The position numbers and the translations under genes were made by a program. A DNA stretch of 64,000 nucleotides from Onchocerca volvulus. Lineage: Eukaryota; Nematoda; Chromadorea; Rhabditida; Onchocercidae. The stretch is from assembly GCA_000499405.2 (NCBI GenBank), contig HG738140.1, forward strand, positions 11,187,560-11,251,559. The letters are read 5' to 3'. The notes beneath the pieces were generated by a model. That model searched no databases. It had not been told where the DNA came from and was given only the letters and a program-made list of their open reading frames with translations. Shown piece by piece: positions 10,586 to 30,000 of the stretch (position 1 is the stretch's first letter; each line of letters starts with the position of its first letter).

Positions 10586-11735
10586 TATTCAACAATCTAT
10601 AATTAATTTATAACTAATTAACTGTCTGATAAAATCCCCCCACCTTGTCGCGTTTTCAAGATAGAAACATCGCATTCAGGCGAAACTGTCAGTCCCTTCC
10701 ATCAAAATTTACGCGTCTACCCTTTTCATTCAACAATAACCTATCGTCGAAACCCCCAAAAACTGTGAAATAAATCGAATGAGAACAAACCGGGAGCGAT
10801 CTGCAAATCGGCGGTCCCATCCGGTTTCTTGAATAATATGGAAGGTGAGGAGGCAGTAGAAAGATTGGGTTTGTTATGATGTGCTTTTTTTTCGTGTATT
10901 GGTTAGGAGAGGAATGATAATGATATAGTGAAGTGATTATAATGTTCAAATTAGTACTGATTAGAATTCAATCATCAAAATGAAAAGGAACGAATAAAAG
11001 AAGAGAAGGGAAGGGTAAAAGAGAGTCAGAGAGCTGCATGAGGAGTTTGTTTTTATGACTTCGCCCATGTGTGCTTCGGTCGCTCAATTGTTCTTTCTTA
11101 AAATTTATAAATATAAGAATGAGATAGAGAGGAATGGTTGCTTAAAAAAAGGTCATTTGCTTTTCTTCGCTCTTCAGGCAATGTTTACATCGTTTTAAGC
11201 TTCCGAAGTTATGTCTTTCTGAGCTTTATCGACTTTAAAATTCAAGTCAAACATATTCTGTTATGCTTTTGTAAGTGGGGGAATTTCGATCGTAAGCCGA
11301 TCCGATGCAATCAGAAATTCTTCATCGACAGGAAGGAAAATAAGTTAATGCTGATTTTAGAAACATGTACTCGGAAAATCTTCAGAAGAATTCTCAAAAC
11401 TTTACAAGTGAAATTTGACTATCATCGGTGTTAAAGGTATGGTGCAGTGGATGGTTTTTGCATTAGGATGTTTCCCCATTGATTACTAGAAAATGTTTTA
11501 CCTTTAAATAAGCGAAGAATAGAGATCCCAGAAAGGAACAACATTGACGCGGTTCATAAATAAGATAGTATTCAAATTCCATATTTATAATGATAATGCT
11601 TCAGTAAAAAACTACAATTCGAAGCGATCTTTGCACTGTTTATTGCCATTATTCTTTAAATTATTTTCACAGGGAAGAAGCTACGCGAAATATTGTATTC
11701 TTTTCATTCTTTATATTTTAAAATATGGTTGCAGG

Positions 11736-16569
<4,834 letters not shown>

Positions 16570-16875
16570 ATTTTGGAAAAATATAAACAAATACCATCAT
16601 GTTGTGCCACCTGTACAGCATTTCTTTCTTTGATTCCATTATATTGTATTGGAAAAGCAAATTTTTCTTGAATTTTTTAAATTCATATCATTTAGCGAAT
16701 TATATTAAGGTAGACATAGATTTTAAGATAGATTTTCTGACAAGTCTTTCCTCTTTAGTTCGAGATTGTTCAAGATTTCAGTGTCATTCAGTTTTTTGTG
16801 AATCAACGCTATTGATTGATGTCACTGTATTTTGCTTTACGTCAAATTTCATTTTTTTAGCGTGTTATAATTACG

Positions 16876-16881
16876 AATAAA
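16876..16881 (+). terminator. Polyadenylation signal of phosphoglucomutase
   Basis: AATAAA, the first clear signal downstream of the stop codon, about 307 bases after it. Confidence 0.5.
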
Positions 16882-18380
16882 ATGCTTTATCTTGATATAC
16901 TTACTGGTTGTTTAAGGTTTCTAGCCTCATTCGTAAATTTAAAAAATTCAAAGTTTCAAATTATTTAAACTTTCGGAATACTTGACGAAAATTCATTTTG
17001 TAGGATGAAGTCGAAAATAACTTGAAAATAATATGAAATTAGTTGAAAATAAAAATATGCTCTTGCGGAAAAGTGAGATTTTGTGTGAGATTGAATAGTG
17101 AGAGTGAAATAGTAAATTTCTGTTCTTTTTTTAGGTGTAAAATTTTTACTTTATATAACATTATATCAGGGTGTTTAATATGGAATATCTTTGAGACAGT
17201 TTGGTAATATTAAGGTCTCTGATTATTTAATGTGGAACAAAAATATTTAAGTGACTGGAAATTGGAAATCGACGGAAACATCATTCTGTTTGCGTAAGTA
17301 GGATAGGAAGGAAGTTAGAAACAATGAGATATTCTTCTGAAAGATTAGATCTCTTAAAAAAAATTTCTTAGATTCTTTTTAAAGAAGAAATTTCTCAGAT
17401 AAAACGCTTAAAAATTTTGAAAAAGGCAAATCAAATAAGGATTGTTTTTGCGATGCAGTACCATCGCAAATGTAAGATTGAGAATTGCAATAATTTAGAT
17501 TTATTATAACTGGAATTGTGATTTTTTAATTGGAATAGTCAATAGGGTTTATTGGATGATCTTCTAAGAAATGTTCTAAAACATATGGAAATTAAAGATA
17601 AGCCGGAAAATGTTCTCAAATTTTGTTGGGAGTCCTTCAAAATCATGTAATAAAACTTTGAATATCTTGTTTATTAGATAATTAGGACTGGAAGGTTTTT
17701 CTATAAATCTGAGGAAACAACGACTCTAACAGAAACTAGGCTGCTAAAGATGTCATGATTCTCGACCAATTCTCGAGGATAGATTTAAAAATCTGAAAAT
17801 CTTGTGGATCAAATTTTAAGTTTCACGAAAAAGACAGAATTAATGTTATTTAACAAAGAATCTTGTGAATATATGTAGAAGAAATTCCTTTTCAATAAAA
17901 GCGAATTAAGCTTGCACAATATGTTGGAATGTCAGGCAGTGTTAGTTTCTGTGATGCAAATAAGTTAATTTTCTGTAATTATAGTTTATGCAAAATTTTA
18001 ATTTATTCTTTTTTGATTGTTGGCATGAGATACGGAAAAGGTCACTTGAAGGAGACAGTGCTCATGAAGGCCATTGTATGAATGGAATCTCGTATTGCTG
18101 CTTTGTCTGCAACAGTTCTTTTTTCATTGTGAAGTTTTTCAGAAGCACTATGAATTCCTCCTTGCTATGTACTTGTTGCTTCATCGGTCTTTTTTTTTTT
18201 TTTTTTTTTCGGAGTTCTGGGCAGGCTGTTGCGGATTTATTGTCATCATGCTATTTCGTGCCTAAATTTTGTGTTTTACGTTTTTTTTTCTAATTTAATA
18301 AGAGCTAATTTTTGATTTTGAAAAAGTAGCGAAGATAAAACATACTCATACAAATTTTTTTCGAGGTATTTATACAAAGT

Positions 18381-18401
18381 ATTTTTTTTTTATTTTTTTT
18401 T

Positions 18402-18443
<42 letters not shown>

Positions 18444-18449
18444 TTTTTT
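18381..18449. repeat. Long poly-T tract
   Basis: Almost 70 bases of T with only a few interruptions (A, CA, G). On the minus strand it reads as poly-A, but no retroposed gene or element body adjoins it, so a retroposon tail is not supported. Confidence 0.95.
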
Positions 18450-18882
18450 GATACGAAGCGATTCTATCTTGAATATTCGGGAAAGACTAGTCGAATAAAG
18501 ATGCTCGCTAAAATCGTAATAGACATACTTATACTGCTTAAAAGGACTGCGAAATTTTCGTGGGAATAGACAAAAAAATAATGATTTTTGTACATAATCA
18601 GATTAGAATTATTCAGATTTGCTAACGCGACTGTTATAGTTTTAGACAAAGCCGTCTTTTATAAATTTCTAATCGAAGCATGAGAAATGCATGTTTCTAT
18701 GTGATGAAGCATCAAATTTTAGATGTGAAATGAAAAAATAAAAGAAAAAGGTTGCGTTTAACTGAAATGCAGTAATGCGTTAGAATGCGTTGGTTTTTAT
18801 CATGTTTGAATTCTTGTATTTCGCGATAAGTGACAAGAATTTTATTATAATTTTCATAGTTTTAGTTGTCGGGAAAGAAAAT

Positions 18883-21800
18883 ATGATTGGTAGATCAGGA
18901 TTATTTGCCGATATCATGTGTCCTTATGATGAAGATTGTACACGACCGCATTGTCATTTTTGGCACTCTAAAGGTTTTATTATAATCCTGAAAATTTTCT
19001 TCCCATTTCATTTTGTATATTTTTAAATCCAAACAATACTTTCCTTGAAATTTATGTTTTTGTTTAAACTTTTTATGTTTAGGCTTCACAACTTCTGTTT
19101 AGTAGAACTGATATTTGAAGGGATTCTTTTAGATGATATATCACAACAACAACAATCTTCCCTATCTGTGATATCGGCAGCTTCACCTGAACAACCATTT
19201 GTGGGCTATGTTGGTTATGTAGAAAATCAGAAAACAGTCACCAAAACAATTATGCCAATTTGCAGTCAGTCTATTTACGCTCCTCTGGATCCTATCGTAT
19301 ACACTCAGCAGCCGTCAACATCAGCTGTACAATATAACGCATCTCACTTCACTTCTAATGGTGTGCTCCATTTTTTATAATTTTTTCGTTTTAGATATTT
19401 TTGATTTGTCCACTGATATAGGCATTGATTTTTATTATTTATCGTGCTGGTAGCGAAGTGATGTAAAAACATGGCAGAACAGATTTCGAAAATTTTCGAA
19501 CAAATTCAGCCACTGCATAGTGAGAGTTTGCTTCTGATATCTTAGTTATATGCATTAAAATATGTTTCATCATATTCAATATCCTAAAATTATTCGAAAC
19601 GGAATACTTCATTTTTTCAAGTTACTTATGTTCCTACAAAAATTACTCCGCGGCCGATGTGTAAACGAATGCCTTCACCAGAAATTCCTAAATCAAGAAT
19701 ACCAGTAGAATTATTGGTGGATGACATATTGGACCCCGCCAATGATAACCCAAAAAATTCTACTGCTCCATCTGGTAATAGTTCAGATCTGACTGAAGTA
19801 AGTTTTTCTTATTGATAAAAATATGATGATATAAAATGCTTCTTAAAGTTTTGGAAATTTTGAAGCCAAATTTATGGTAGTTTTTACATTACTAAAAGAT
19901 TATCTTTTACGAAAACTTCCTCAATATTCTATGAACAGGTTGCATCTTATTTGCTGCTTCTATCTTTTTGATCTAGAATGTGAGCTTACTTCCGGATGGT
20001 TTTTCTGTCAAACCATTTTGGGAGATAGAGCTGAATGTTTAATGCGCTCTTTTATATTCTCAATTTATATGAAGGTAATATATCTCTCTGCAGCTTTCTA
20101 GAACTTCAGAATTTTCCAACTTTATTTTCCACTTTTTTCGAATTTTAATAAAAGCATTCTTATAGAATACCAAGTTCACTGAAATGAGCTTGAATGACTA
20201 TGCAAAATCAGTAGCTGATATTGATACACGAATCGAAGAATTACAGCGAAAAATTGAAATCGAGCGCCAGCAAAAGGAGAAGATAGTTCATGATATCAGA
20301 ACATTAGTTAAACCACCAGCTGCAGTAAATTCAGATTCTCTAGCTGCAAAGAAACATTCAGTTAGTTGCCATATAATTGTATTTTGCCTACGCAAACATA
20401 TTTTATTTTTTACTTATACAGATAAAATGAATTCTTGCTTGTACATTATCTGGATGTATAAAAATTTGCCGCAACTCAAGTTTCTCTGGGAAAATATGTT
20501 TGAATGAATTCAAACAATTAAATTAGAGTGGATAAAAGGAAGAGGATGAATCAAAAATAAGGTGATGGATATGTAATACATATAGTATCTCCATATATGC
20601 ATTATTTTATTTGCATAGAAAAATTGAATTTTTACAATAAATATCAAAACAGGATCGATTTTTTCATTCCCTGACTTATGTCTGTTTATATCTTTCAGTT
20701 TCGATTATTAAACTTTTCATTTAGAGCTCGAACGCGAAATCGAAATTAACTTATGCTGGTAGCTATACGCCGACACCAATCGCTTTATTGAAGTCAGTGG
20801 AGAAAGCCAAAAATGAAGCTGTACAAAAGAAAAAATCAAGAATTGAGGAAAATGACAATAAAAAAGAGGATGGCATGAATTTGAAAAATAAATCAAAGGG
20901 AGAGAAAATAAAAGATAAAAGCAAGGGGAAAAAAGTTGTTAATGTAGAGGCAAATAAACTGCACGTGGCGTTAAAACGGCAACAGTCAAGTGAAGGTATA
21001 TCGCAATCAGTAGCAAAAAAGATATTTGACGAACAACTTTCTATCGAAGATCTTTTCGAAGCTGATGTATGTTTATCCATATTTAGTCTTTGTTTATTTG
21101 TTTACTGCTGTTGAACCAATTTGACGTAGTAATAGAGAATTGTTATCTGTATTTTATATTTGGGAATGACAATTGTTAAGTAATCTAGAGGACATAGTTG
21201 TTGGCCGACTAAAGCCAAGCATTTCAATCACCCATAATTTTAATGGCTATCTTGATTAGCAAACTCTCAACAAATTCTCATTTTTTTCTAAAATGCAATT
21301 GCTAAACACGTTAATTTCGGTTTAGGTACCAGCTACGAAGAAGCAAAAAAATATCAACAATGATCTGAAATTGAAAGCAGACGGTGTATCAAAGAAAATG
21401 GCGAAGCAAAAAGAAATGGAAACCAAAATGGAAGAGAAAAAGCAAATAGTATATAATGCTAATAATCTGCAGGTATTCATTCCTTGTGCTTATTTTCGAT
21501 GGTTAATCAAAACTTGTTTCAAGTTTTATTAGTTAATTATTTACTATTGTTTATTTATTATCACATATAGAAATAAATATAAAGAAGTCATTACTTCAGT
21601 CGACTAAACAAATGTGTGTGACAACAAACAAAGTCCGTGCACCTACGATGGCTCAGCAACTAATGGATCGTTACAAAAAACTGCAGAAAGCAAGGGACGA
21701 ATTTTTTAAAAAGTAAAATTTTTAAATTGTTGGTAGACGTAAGATTAGCAACCTTTAAATGATCACGAAACATTTGAATTCTTTTTTTTTAGTTTGAAAT

Positions 21801-24800
21801 TCGACGGAGAAATAGATGCAAAGAAAATTACAACAGCTGAGAAAAAGTATGATTATAAATCAGGCGCAGTAGCAGCAACGATCAGCAAAGGTGAAAAACG
21901 AGTGGCACATGCACCAAAAGTATAGTGTTTGGTGTTACCATCAAAATTATTTTCATTATAATATTTGTTGGTAGTGGTACAGTCGCACACTAGACAGAAC
22001 AGTATATGAATTGCGATGCTATCTGTTCTTTTGACATTGTCATCTTTATTTTACAGTGAGATACTTTGATTTTATGAAAGGTTATCGTTGCATTAGCAAT
22101 GAGATAAAATTTATATTGTAAATATATGATTTATTTGGTAAGATAAAATTTTTTTTGTGATAGTTTTCACATAATTTGCCGATTTATTGCTGATTTTTCG
22201 TAATTTTTGTAGATATCAAGATCTGCCGAAGTAAATTTAATACCGCTAGATCCATATTCATGTAGTAAGGTGCCATATGCATTGCGTGCCCATTATTTGA
22301 ATTTATTTTACATCGAGTGTCAGAAATTTTGCGATTCGTCAAATGACGCCATCACTCAGGTTAGTAGTGATTTCGTTTTGTTTGTCTCTCCGGCTATTCA
22401 AAGTTCGAATTCTACGATAAAAATATTCAGAAGCACTTACTTGGATAATTTAAACTCAGCAAGAAAGTGCATATTTTTTTTTTTGTTTTCTAGCTGCTGA
22501 GTTGGATGACTTTTATTGTTATTGCAGCTTTTACAGTTTTTAATGTTAGTAAAATTCAGGCTCAGCAAGAAGAAAAAGCAATAAAAGATCGAGCTGTAAC
22601 AAAGGGTGGCTATACAAGTGCTGCAGTGAATGTTTTGCGACGTTTGCGGGATGTTTCTTCATCACAAGCTGCAGGTTATTTTCATGTTTTTTCTCCTACA
22701 TTCTAGTCATGAGAATATATGCCACCCTATTTTTTAGTCATTAATACTTCTTTTACATAGTTGAAATGAGGAGAATAGGCCATATGGATAAAGTAATCTT
22801 TCAAATGCTTGAGAAAATAACCTTTTAAATACAACATATACTATTTTTGTAAAATTAGGCATTGCAAAGTATATCAATTTCCTGGAGTGCAATTGAAATT
22901 ATTGCAATTATAATTCCCACATAAAATTCCTGCCATTTTACTTTGTTATGAAAATTGTAACCAGTGGTTCTAGAATGATTTTCTCGTGGTGGATGAGTAG
23001 CATGAAGTAGTATGAGGCCTCCGTACTTTGATCATTGAGTGGATTAAAATTAACAGTTATATGGTTAGAAAGCTTGCATTCAAAGACGTTTGGAGTGCAA
23101 CTCAACGTCGTTACTATTGAGAAATGCAGTATCTTGAATATCTACACTATTTAAGTATTACTGATGTATTATAACAATCTATATTCATTTTTTGAGCTGA
23201 ATTAAATTAAATTTTTCTTCATCATACAACCTTAATCTTTCTTTGAAAGGTTATTTTTAAATATTGCCATAACTTCACTTTATATTCTTGTATCATTAAT
23301 TTGTTAAGGTTCTTCACGCTAATTAACTGGTGTTCGTTTTGCAGCATTAAAATCTGTGTCACATTCGGCTATTCTAGCTGGTCGTCATCATGGATCTATC
23401 ACAGTAGGCCAAAGAAAGTATTCATCTTCTGTCAATAAAACTATCAATGAAAGGTTAAGATTAAGCATCATAATTTTGAAGATATTCCAACTTCGTTTTG
23501 TCATTTGAAATTAATCGGCATTACTGTGGGGAATATATGGCTTTTCAATGTTATAAAACGGAACAGTGATATTTGTTACAATGGAAAAGATTTTAATAGA
23601 ATTTTTTATATTTCTTATCTGATAATCACATAATTACTTTGCAGTGAATTCTACAAATTGCTGCTTTCGAAGTTTGTTTTAGACGAACAAAAAATGGAAC
23701 AAAATGGTTTTCCTTTATGGGAAGGTCCGGATAAAAAAAGGGTGAAGATTAAATCATCCGAATTAGACAGTAAGAAGAAATTGTTTGTTGAAGAAAGTGG
23801 TAAGCTTTCTCTTTGCAGTTATTTGATTGATTCCTGATAGTTTCAATAGCTTTTATAATTTCATTATAATTTCTCTCTATTATTAACTATATTTCTTATT
23901 TATTCTGCGGATTTGATATTCTATTTTTAAGAATTTTGGTCTGTCCTATATTTTTATGGCATTTATCATTCATTAAAACTGATTATTGTTTTAGATCTCA
24001 AAAGAATATGCTGTCGTTGTGGCACTGAATTTACTCTTACACCGAAAGGTGAATATGCTGCGTTAAAGCAGTGTGTATATCATTGGGGAAAAGCCTACAA
24101 GACAAAAAGTTCGTCTAATTATTTGTTTTTATCAATAATGACTTCCACTTCAATAAAAAAAAATTGCTAGTTGTCTTTTTCATTGCAAAATATAATTTGT
24201 TCGGTTCTTTAAATTCGAAATTTTTTTTTTTTTTTATTATTAGCTCGTGGATTATGGGAATCTCGATATAATTGTTGTCAGTCAGATCTTAATGTAACAG
24301 GATGTTGTGTAGCTGATTGTCATGTCACTGATACTTCTCCAGAATCAGTGTTGGAAAGTTATGTAGAGGTAAATTCCAAATTTTTGGAACTGTCATTTCA
24401 TTATGTAATTGTATTCCAGATTTTAATTATTTTTTTTCTTTTAAATTCCTTATCCATATATAGATAGCTTTAGTTAGGGACATCTGAGGAAACCTTTCTA
24501 TATCTTTGTCTGAACTCAGCTTATCATCTCTTATTTGAAAAGTACCTCAGATTATATGTTTTCCATCATGTTTCCATCAGCTTTGGTAATTTGTGTATTT
24601 TTTCCAGACACCACCACCATTGGGACCAAAAGATGAGCGAAGCAGGAAAGTATATGCATTTGATTGTGAAATGGTATATACAGCCTGGGGTACCAGTTTA
24701 GCACGAATATCTGTAGTCGATGTGAACGATAAACTAGTGATGGATGTTATTGTACGTCCACAATATAAAGTACGCGATTGCAATACACGATTTAGCGGTT

Positions 24801-26035
24801 TGACAATAGATCAAATTGAAAGAGCGGAATTTGACCTGGAACAAGTAAGTATTTTCTCATATACTTTAAAACACAGTTAGCATAATTATTGTAAAAAATA
24901 GCAGGAATAGAAGCAACGAAGTATAATAGTATAGTAATGTAATGAAATGAATTAAACAATATTAGTAAGATTTATAATTATATAGATGATCTCATGACTC
25001 TGTGCACTGTATTTATTATGCAACTGCGCAAAAAATAGATGAAAAGCTGTCGGAGGGATTCAGAAGATTCTAACAAACAAAACTTAGAGAGTATCACTCA
25101 TTTTTTCACATTTTGGTGCTTCACATACAAAAGCCTTATCTAGCAAACAAATTATGCACTTCGTTAAAGTAAGATTAGAATTGAAAGTAAAAAGTTGTCA
25201 CTGAACTGTGTTCTCTCTATGTTTATCATGACAAAACTGATTGTTTGAAAAATTTTTAAGAAATGATGATTTGTTGTAGACTCAGAAGCGATTTTTCGAA
25301 CTGGTAAATTCGGAAACGATTCTGATTGGGCATAGTCTTGAAAGTGACTTGAAAGCAATGCGTGTGGTTCATTATCGAGTGGTGGACACATCGGTTGTAT
25401 TTCCACACAGACTAGGACCACCTTACAAGCGTGCTTTGAAAACGATTGCTTCGGATATACTACAACTTATTATTCAGGAAGATAGTAAGTCATTTCATCT
25501 TAAATTTTATTTTATGAAAAGACTATATCGTCTTTTCAGTATGATCTAATTTACAATTCTGTGATATTTCCAAAACGAATTTTAAGGATTTAGTTGATAC
25601 ATGTAGAAGCATGGGCATCTTTTTTTTCGGTTGTATTACATGAATCGAAATCTTTTGAAATCATTCATCCTTCTATTTCTATTTGTGTTTAAATAAAATA
25701 GAGCCCTGTAATTAATTGGTGGTTTAGAAAATATGAGGACTGGAGGTTGTGCACGAGTTTTTTGAAATCATTTAATCTTCTCGTTAATTTTGCTGTTAGC
25801 TGTTAATATTACACAATTATAATCTCCCAGTTACATGATCTAATCAACTTGTTTAAAAATTTGAAGAATACATTCTGCTAAGTTCTACTTGTCCAGTTTT
25901 TGCCATTTCAAATTTACATATTTATGAAGTAAACTCTAAAAGCAGTTCTTTGTTATTTCAGTTGAAGGACATGATTCTAAAGAGGATGCAAGCACTTGTA
26001 TGCGGTTAATGCTGCATAAAGTTGTGCATAATTAA
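18883..26035 (+). CDS. pqe-1: REXO1/PQE-1-type RNA exonuclease
   Basis: A DEDDh 3'-5' exonuclease of the REXO1 family, nuclear; C. elegans PQE-1 is the likely counterpart. Seventeen exons: 18883-18973, 19133-19360, 19622-19797, 20166-20360, 20725-21066, 21326-21472, 21600-21712, 21793-21919, 22213-22359, 22560-22674, 23345-23453, 23645-23799, 23995-24108, 24244-24368, 24608-24844, 25280-25484, 25962-26035. They join in frame to 899 residues. An N-terminal CCCH finger (Cys13, Cys19, Cys24, His28) matches the start of vertebrate REXO1. Residues 166-230 look coiled-coil and 231-400 are Lys-rich. A Cys cluster near 654 (CCRCGTEF) and another following it match the REXO1 zinc region. Catalytic residues are Asp747 and Glu749 (AFDCEM), Asp830 (GHSLESD), His879 and Asp884. 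Human REXO1 is longer, mostly in its disordered middle. The long Gln-rich tract known in C. elegans PQE-1 is reduced here to four Gln near residue 35. Exon 7 uses the acceptor ending at 21599; an upstream one would break the frame. Confidence 0.95.
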
Positions 26036-27026
26036 CGATTTCTAATGTGTCCCGTTTCAATGTGTTAGCCTTTTTTAAACGAATTTGTTTTTTAGAGCTG
26101 GATATCTAAGCAGTTTGTCCAATAACGTTTGCTACTCCTATATATATTTAGGTTATTTAGGTCATTTGCATTTACGGGGAATTTCATGCTTTAATTGTTG
26201 CTTATTTATTTATATATCCTTTTTTTTTTCACTATCTGGCCAGAAGCTATGTCCCATGTTTTGTTATTTTTTACTTATATATTATTTCGAAATTGATGCA
26301 TTCAATTGTAATTATTCATCAGTAAGCACAAGCGACTTTGATGTTTAAAAATCGTTTTCATATGACGATCTTCTTTTCTTCTCAAAAAAGGATTCAAAAA
26401 TTATGATTACGATTTAAAATTTCACTTCCTACCTGGAATCATTTAGATAACAATGATGAATTGAAAAACCATCAGATTAAAAAAAAAAAAAAAAAAAAAA
26501 AGAATATTACTATAAATTATGTAGTCTTTTTATTCTGGTTCATTTTAATAGCGCAAACTTATCTGTATTCGAATTTAACAAAGCATATGTCACAGTAATT
26601 TCTGTACAAAGTTATGAATTTTCCGATCCAACTGTCTTACAAAGCACTCAGTATTTATTTATACTTATGTTGTTCACTGTAAATAAATTTGTAGTTTGTT
26701 CGATTGCATTCCTTGCAGTAATGTTTCTACGATATATGTTTGCATTTATTTGAACAAGTCGTATCAAAAGAAGCAGAAGTTTCCTTACTGTTTCGCTTAT
26801 TAATGGGAAATTACAGCCCCCAAATCATAATTTTAAATTTGCGAAAGAAATACATAGCCTTGTACGATAAATAAATAAAAATATTCGTACGTGATGGCGA
26901 TGATGTAGGTTATAAAGTAAAATAAGTGGTCACTTGATTTTCTTTCGATCCGATTCATGTTTTCGTCTAAATATTGGAATTTTGAGCTTCTCTGCAGGAT
27001 CATATTGATGAATTCTTGGAATAAAA
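26036..27026. other. 3' UTR and intergenic stretch
   Basis: No coding exon seen. AATAAA occurs at 26692-26697 and again near 26870, candidates for the 3' end of the exonuclease transcript. A CTCTGCAG acceptor ending at 26997 sits 29 bases before the next start codon and could take a spliced leader. There is an A21 run near 26480. Confidence 0.55.
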
Positions 27027-30000
27027 ATGAAAATCACAAATATACCGAGGAAACTTTGGGAGCATAAAAAAAAGTCGGCATTCACATTGGTTGTTGCTTA
27101 TTTCACGGGTTGGAAGATTTATCGTTGGAAAAGGTTCATCCTTTCGTTTATTATCTGGATATTTTCCTTTTAGTATGGATTTTTGCTACCTTGCATGTTG
27201 TCCGAGAATTTAAAGAAAATGCAAATTTAAAACCTTGTCGGAGCTTTATAATTTTATTAAAGGATTTCTTTTGCCCTCCAAGTTTATTATTTATTTCCGT
27301 ATTGAAGTCATTTATGTTTTATTTTTATACCCATGTAAAGATTTAATATGAAACTTGTCATTTTAGAGATTGTGATATACGAACCATATATGCTCGAGAA
27401 GCGAAGCAATTTGGTGATGTGCCATTAGCTTCAGCAGGACGTTTACGACGTGTCACTGTTTTGGTAGATACGACCTGTTCGAGTGATTTCGACAATTTTA
27501 AAAAAAATGCTTTACCATTATTTAATTTAGCTGGTTTACAAGTAGAAATAATAAAGGTCAGCTTTTTAATGCATCAAAAAAAAAAAATCAGTGAAAATAT
27601 TTAATGCAATTCCGATTTCTATTTTATTTCCAGCTTCCAAAGCTTATATAATTGTAATTATAATTGTACTGTTCTAGTCTGCCAATATTTCTGAATTGAA
27701 AACTATTTCGGAATATATTGATACAACAGAATGTGATGCCCTGTACGTTGTTGGCGGAGACGGTGCTTTAAGCGCTGTTCTAAGTGCAATGTATCGTCAA
27801 AGAAATAATTCATCGATACCTGTAGGTGTTTTCCCAGGTGGTTCTGAGAATCGATCACTAATCGGTTTAGTTCCTAATGTATTTGGTTAGTTTTTCACAT
27901 TCTTTTTTTCTGTAGTAGACGAATCAATGTGAATCGTTGGGAACATGAATGGTTCGCATTGCTGTGACATGAGATATATTCCTGAACATTATAATGAAAT
28001 TATATATAAGAAATACTTCACGAGCAAAAATTTCTCTATTTTCTAAACTCTTACACTTAGCTGAATACATTTAGCTGCATATAAAGAAAGCTTGTAAACT
28101 ATTCAGTAAGTTTCATGTTGAATATAAAAGAAAACATGTATAGTATTTTAATTGTTTCATTTTCATGTAAGAAAATAAAGCAGTTGAAAAATACTGCATC
28201 TACTGATATTTATTGAACAATTTAAAAGGTATAAATGAGAATAAGAATGATAAGCAGATAAATTGCTTAAGTAAAATAGTGAATAACGTTGAAAGAGGCA
28301 CTCAACTCAGAACAACCCTTTAAATTATAAAACTATGAAGCAAGTAAGTGAATTGTTTGCTTTTTCTTTTTAGCAGTTCAAAATGATATTCGCCCATATT
28401 GTGAAAGTGCTATGGCTCTTATTGAAGAAAAAATTCGACCTATTTATCTATCAAGCATAAGATTTGTAAGTTTTTGTCATTAAATCTTTCATGTGATTTT
28501 CGTTCATAAACTGTGATAATATTGTATTGCGGTAAGTGAATAAACAAAACTGATGAACGTGAGATTTGAAATGAATTTAAAAAAATCTTTTATCAATGCT
28601 TTTAAAGCTGAAAAATTTTAAAAATATGAAAATATGATGCTAAAATAAAAAAGCAAAGGATAAAAATCTTATTTTCATCACTTTCATCGCATTCCATAAA
28701 CAATTTAATATTCTATAAATTATCATTGAAGGAAAACTCAAAAAGCAACACAGATGAAGAGAAACAAGCGCTTTATGGTGTATCAAGTTTGCATGCTGGT
28801 TGGTACGATAGAGTTGAGACAAACAAAAATAAATTATGGTACTGGGGTCGATTAAAACGCTGGATTGCTTATTTCACTGCTGCTATACGATCTTTAAAGG
28901 TTACGTTGTAATTGGCTTCAATTTATCGGAGTAATTTTGAACTTCAAATTGACTCATTTTAAACTTCGAGTAACTCATCGAAAATAACATAACTGAACCT
29001 GAAGAAATCAATTTTTTTCAGTCTGAAGAAATTTTTATCATTCATTAATGTTACTGTTTTATTTTTCGGGAAACCCCTAATTGTTATCTAAGTGACAGTT
29101 ATATTTGATGCATAAAAGAAGTCTATGCAAAATTTTTCTTTTTCAGCAATATCCAGAAATAGAGCTTGATATGATTTGTGAGGAATATTGCACCGGTTGT
29201 TGTAGATGTCGATCACAATCCACGACTGAAGAGACAAAACATCAGAAGAGTAGGCAATGGTGGAATTATATTATTGGTTCGCGTAATTATACAGCTGTGG
29301 TAGGTTTTCGGAAAATCAGCTCTAAAGTTATGAATTATTTCAATCAATAATTTCAAAAAATTGGAAATTCTAGAATCAAGAATTAAAATATATTTAGAGT
29401 ATGAAATTGCTAACAATGTTGATAGTCATTGTGAGGATCTAGACGAAGTAATAAGTTTATTCATGATTAGAGCATTGTGATAAGTTTATGAAATAGTGAA
29501 AAGTTATTCTCTGTCAATAATGATGAATAAAATGATCAATTATAATTATTAAAAAAATCCGGAAAAAGTGAGGCAGTTCAGAGTTAATGAATTTGAGCGA
29601 ATTGATATGCTTCTTTAAAAAATTGTAGAACTTCGACATTCATAAATGGAAAAGTCCAAGAAAACGAAATTTTTACAGAACGATACGAAACCAAAAATAG
29701 ATTATTCAGTAATAAAGAATGACAACTGTGGAAAAATTAGAGAAATGAAAATGAAAGCAATCGACGTAACAATTGAGAATATTCAAGATCAGGTAAGTTC
29801 ATTTATATTTCAGTCCAATTAGAAATAAAAAACTGTCTAAATTTAATACTCCTAATGAATTGCATCATTGAGTGATATCAACTGTATAAGTTTGATACAG
29901 TTTTTATGTCAGGCTTTATTTTCTGCTATTAAATTTGTTCCGGAATAATAGAAGTCTTTGTAGCGGAAAGATTCTGAGAAAAAGTAATCTATAATTATCT

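Larger units (their letters stand above)
16570..18882. other. 3' UTR and intergenic stretch, poly-T rich
   Basis: It holds the 3' end of phosphoglucomutase and the region upstream of the exonuclease gene. No coding exon was found on either strand. It contains two long T runs (18187-18209 and 18381-18449). Possible acceptors at 18859 and 18865 precede the next start codon. Confidence 0.6.

Noticed and set aside
18381..18449. Poly-T tract as the tail of a minus-strand retroposon
   Set aside because: No element body, coding remnant or target-site duplication is seen beside it.
20763..21080. 105-codon minus-strand frame
   Set aside because: Antisense of the Lys-rich exon 5 of the exonuclease gene; the Ser/Phe richness is what reversed Lys/Glu codons give.
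21571..21599. Upstream acceptor CATATAG for exon 7 of the exonuclease
   Set aside because: Using it puts TAA in frame or breaks the phase with exon 6; the ACTTCAG acceptor at 21599 keeps the frame.
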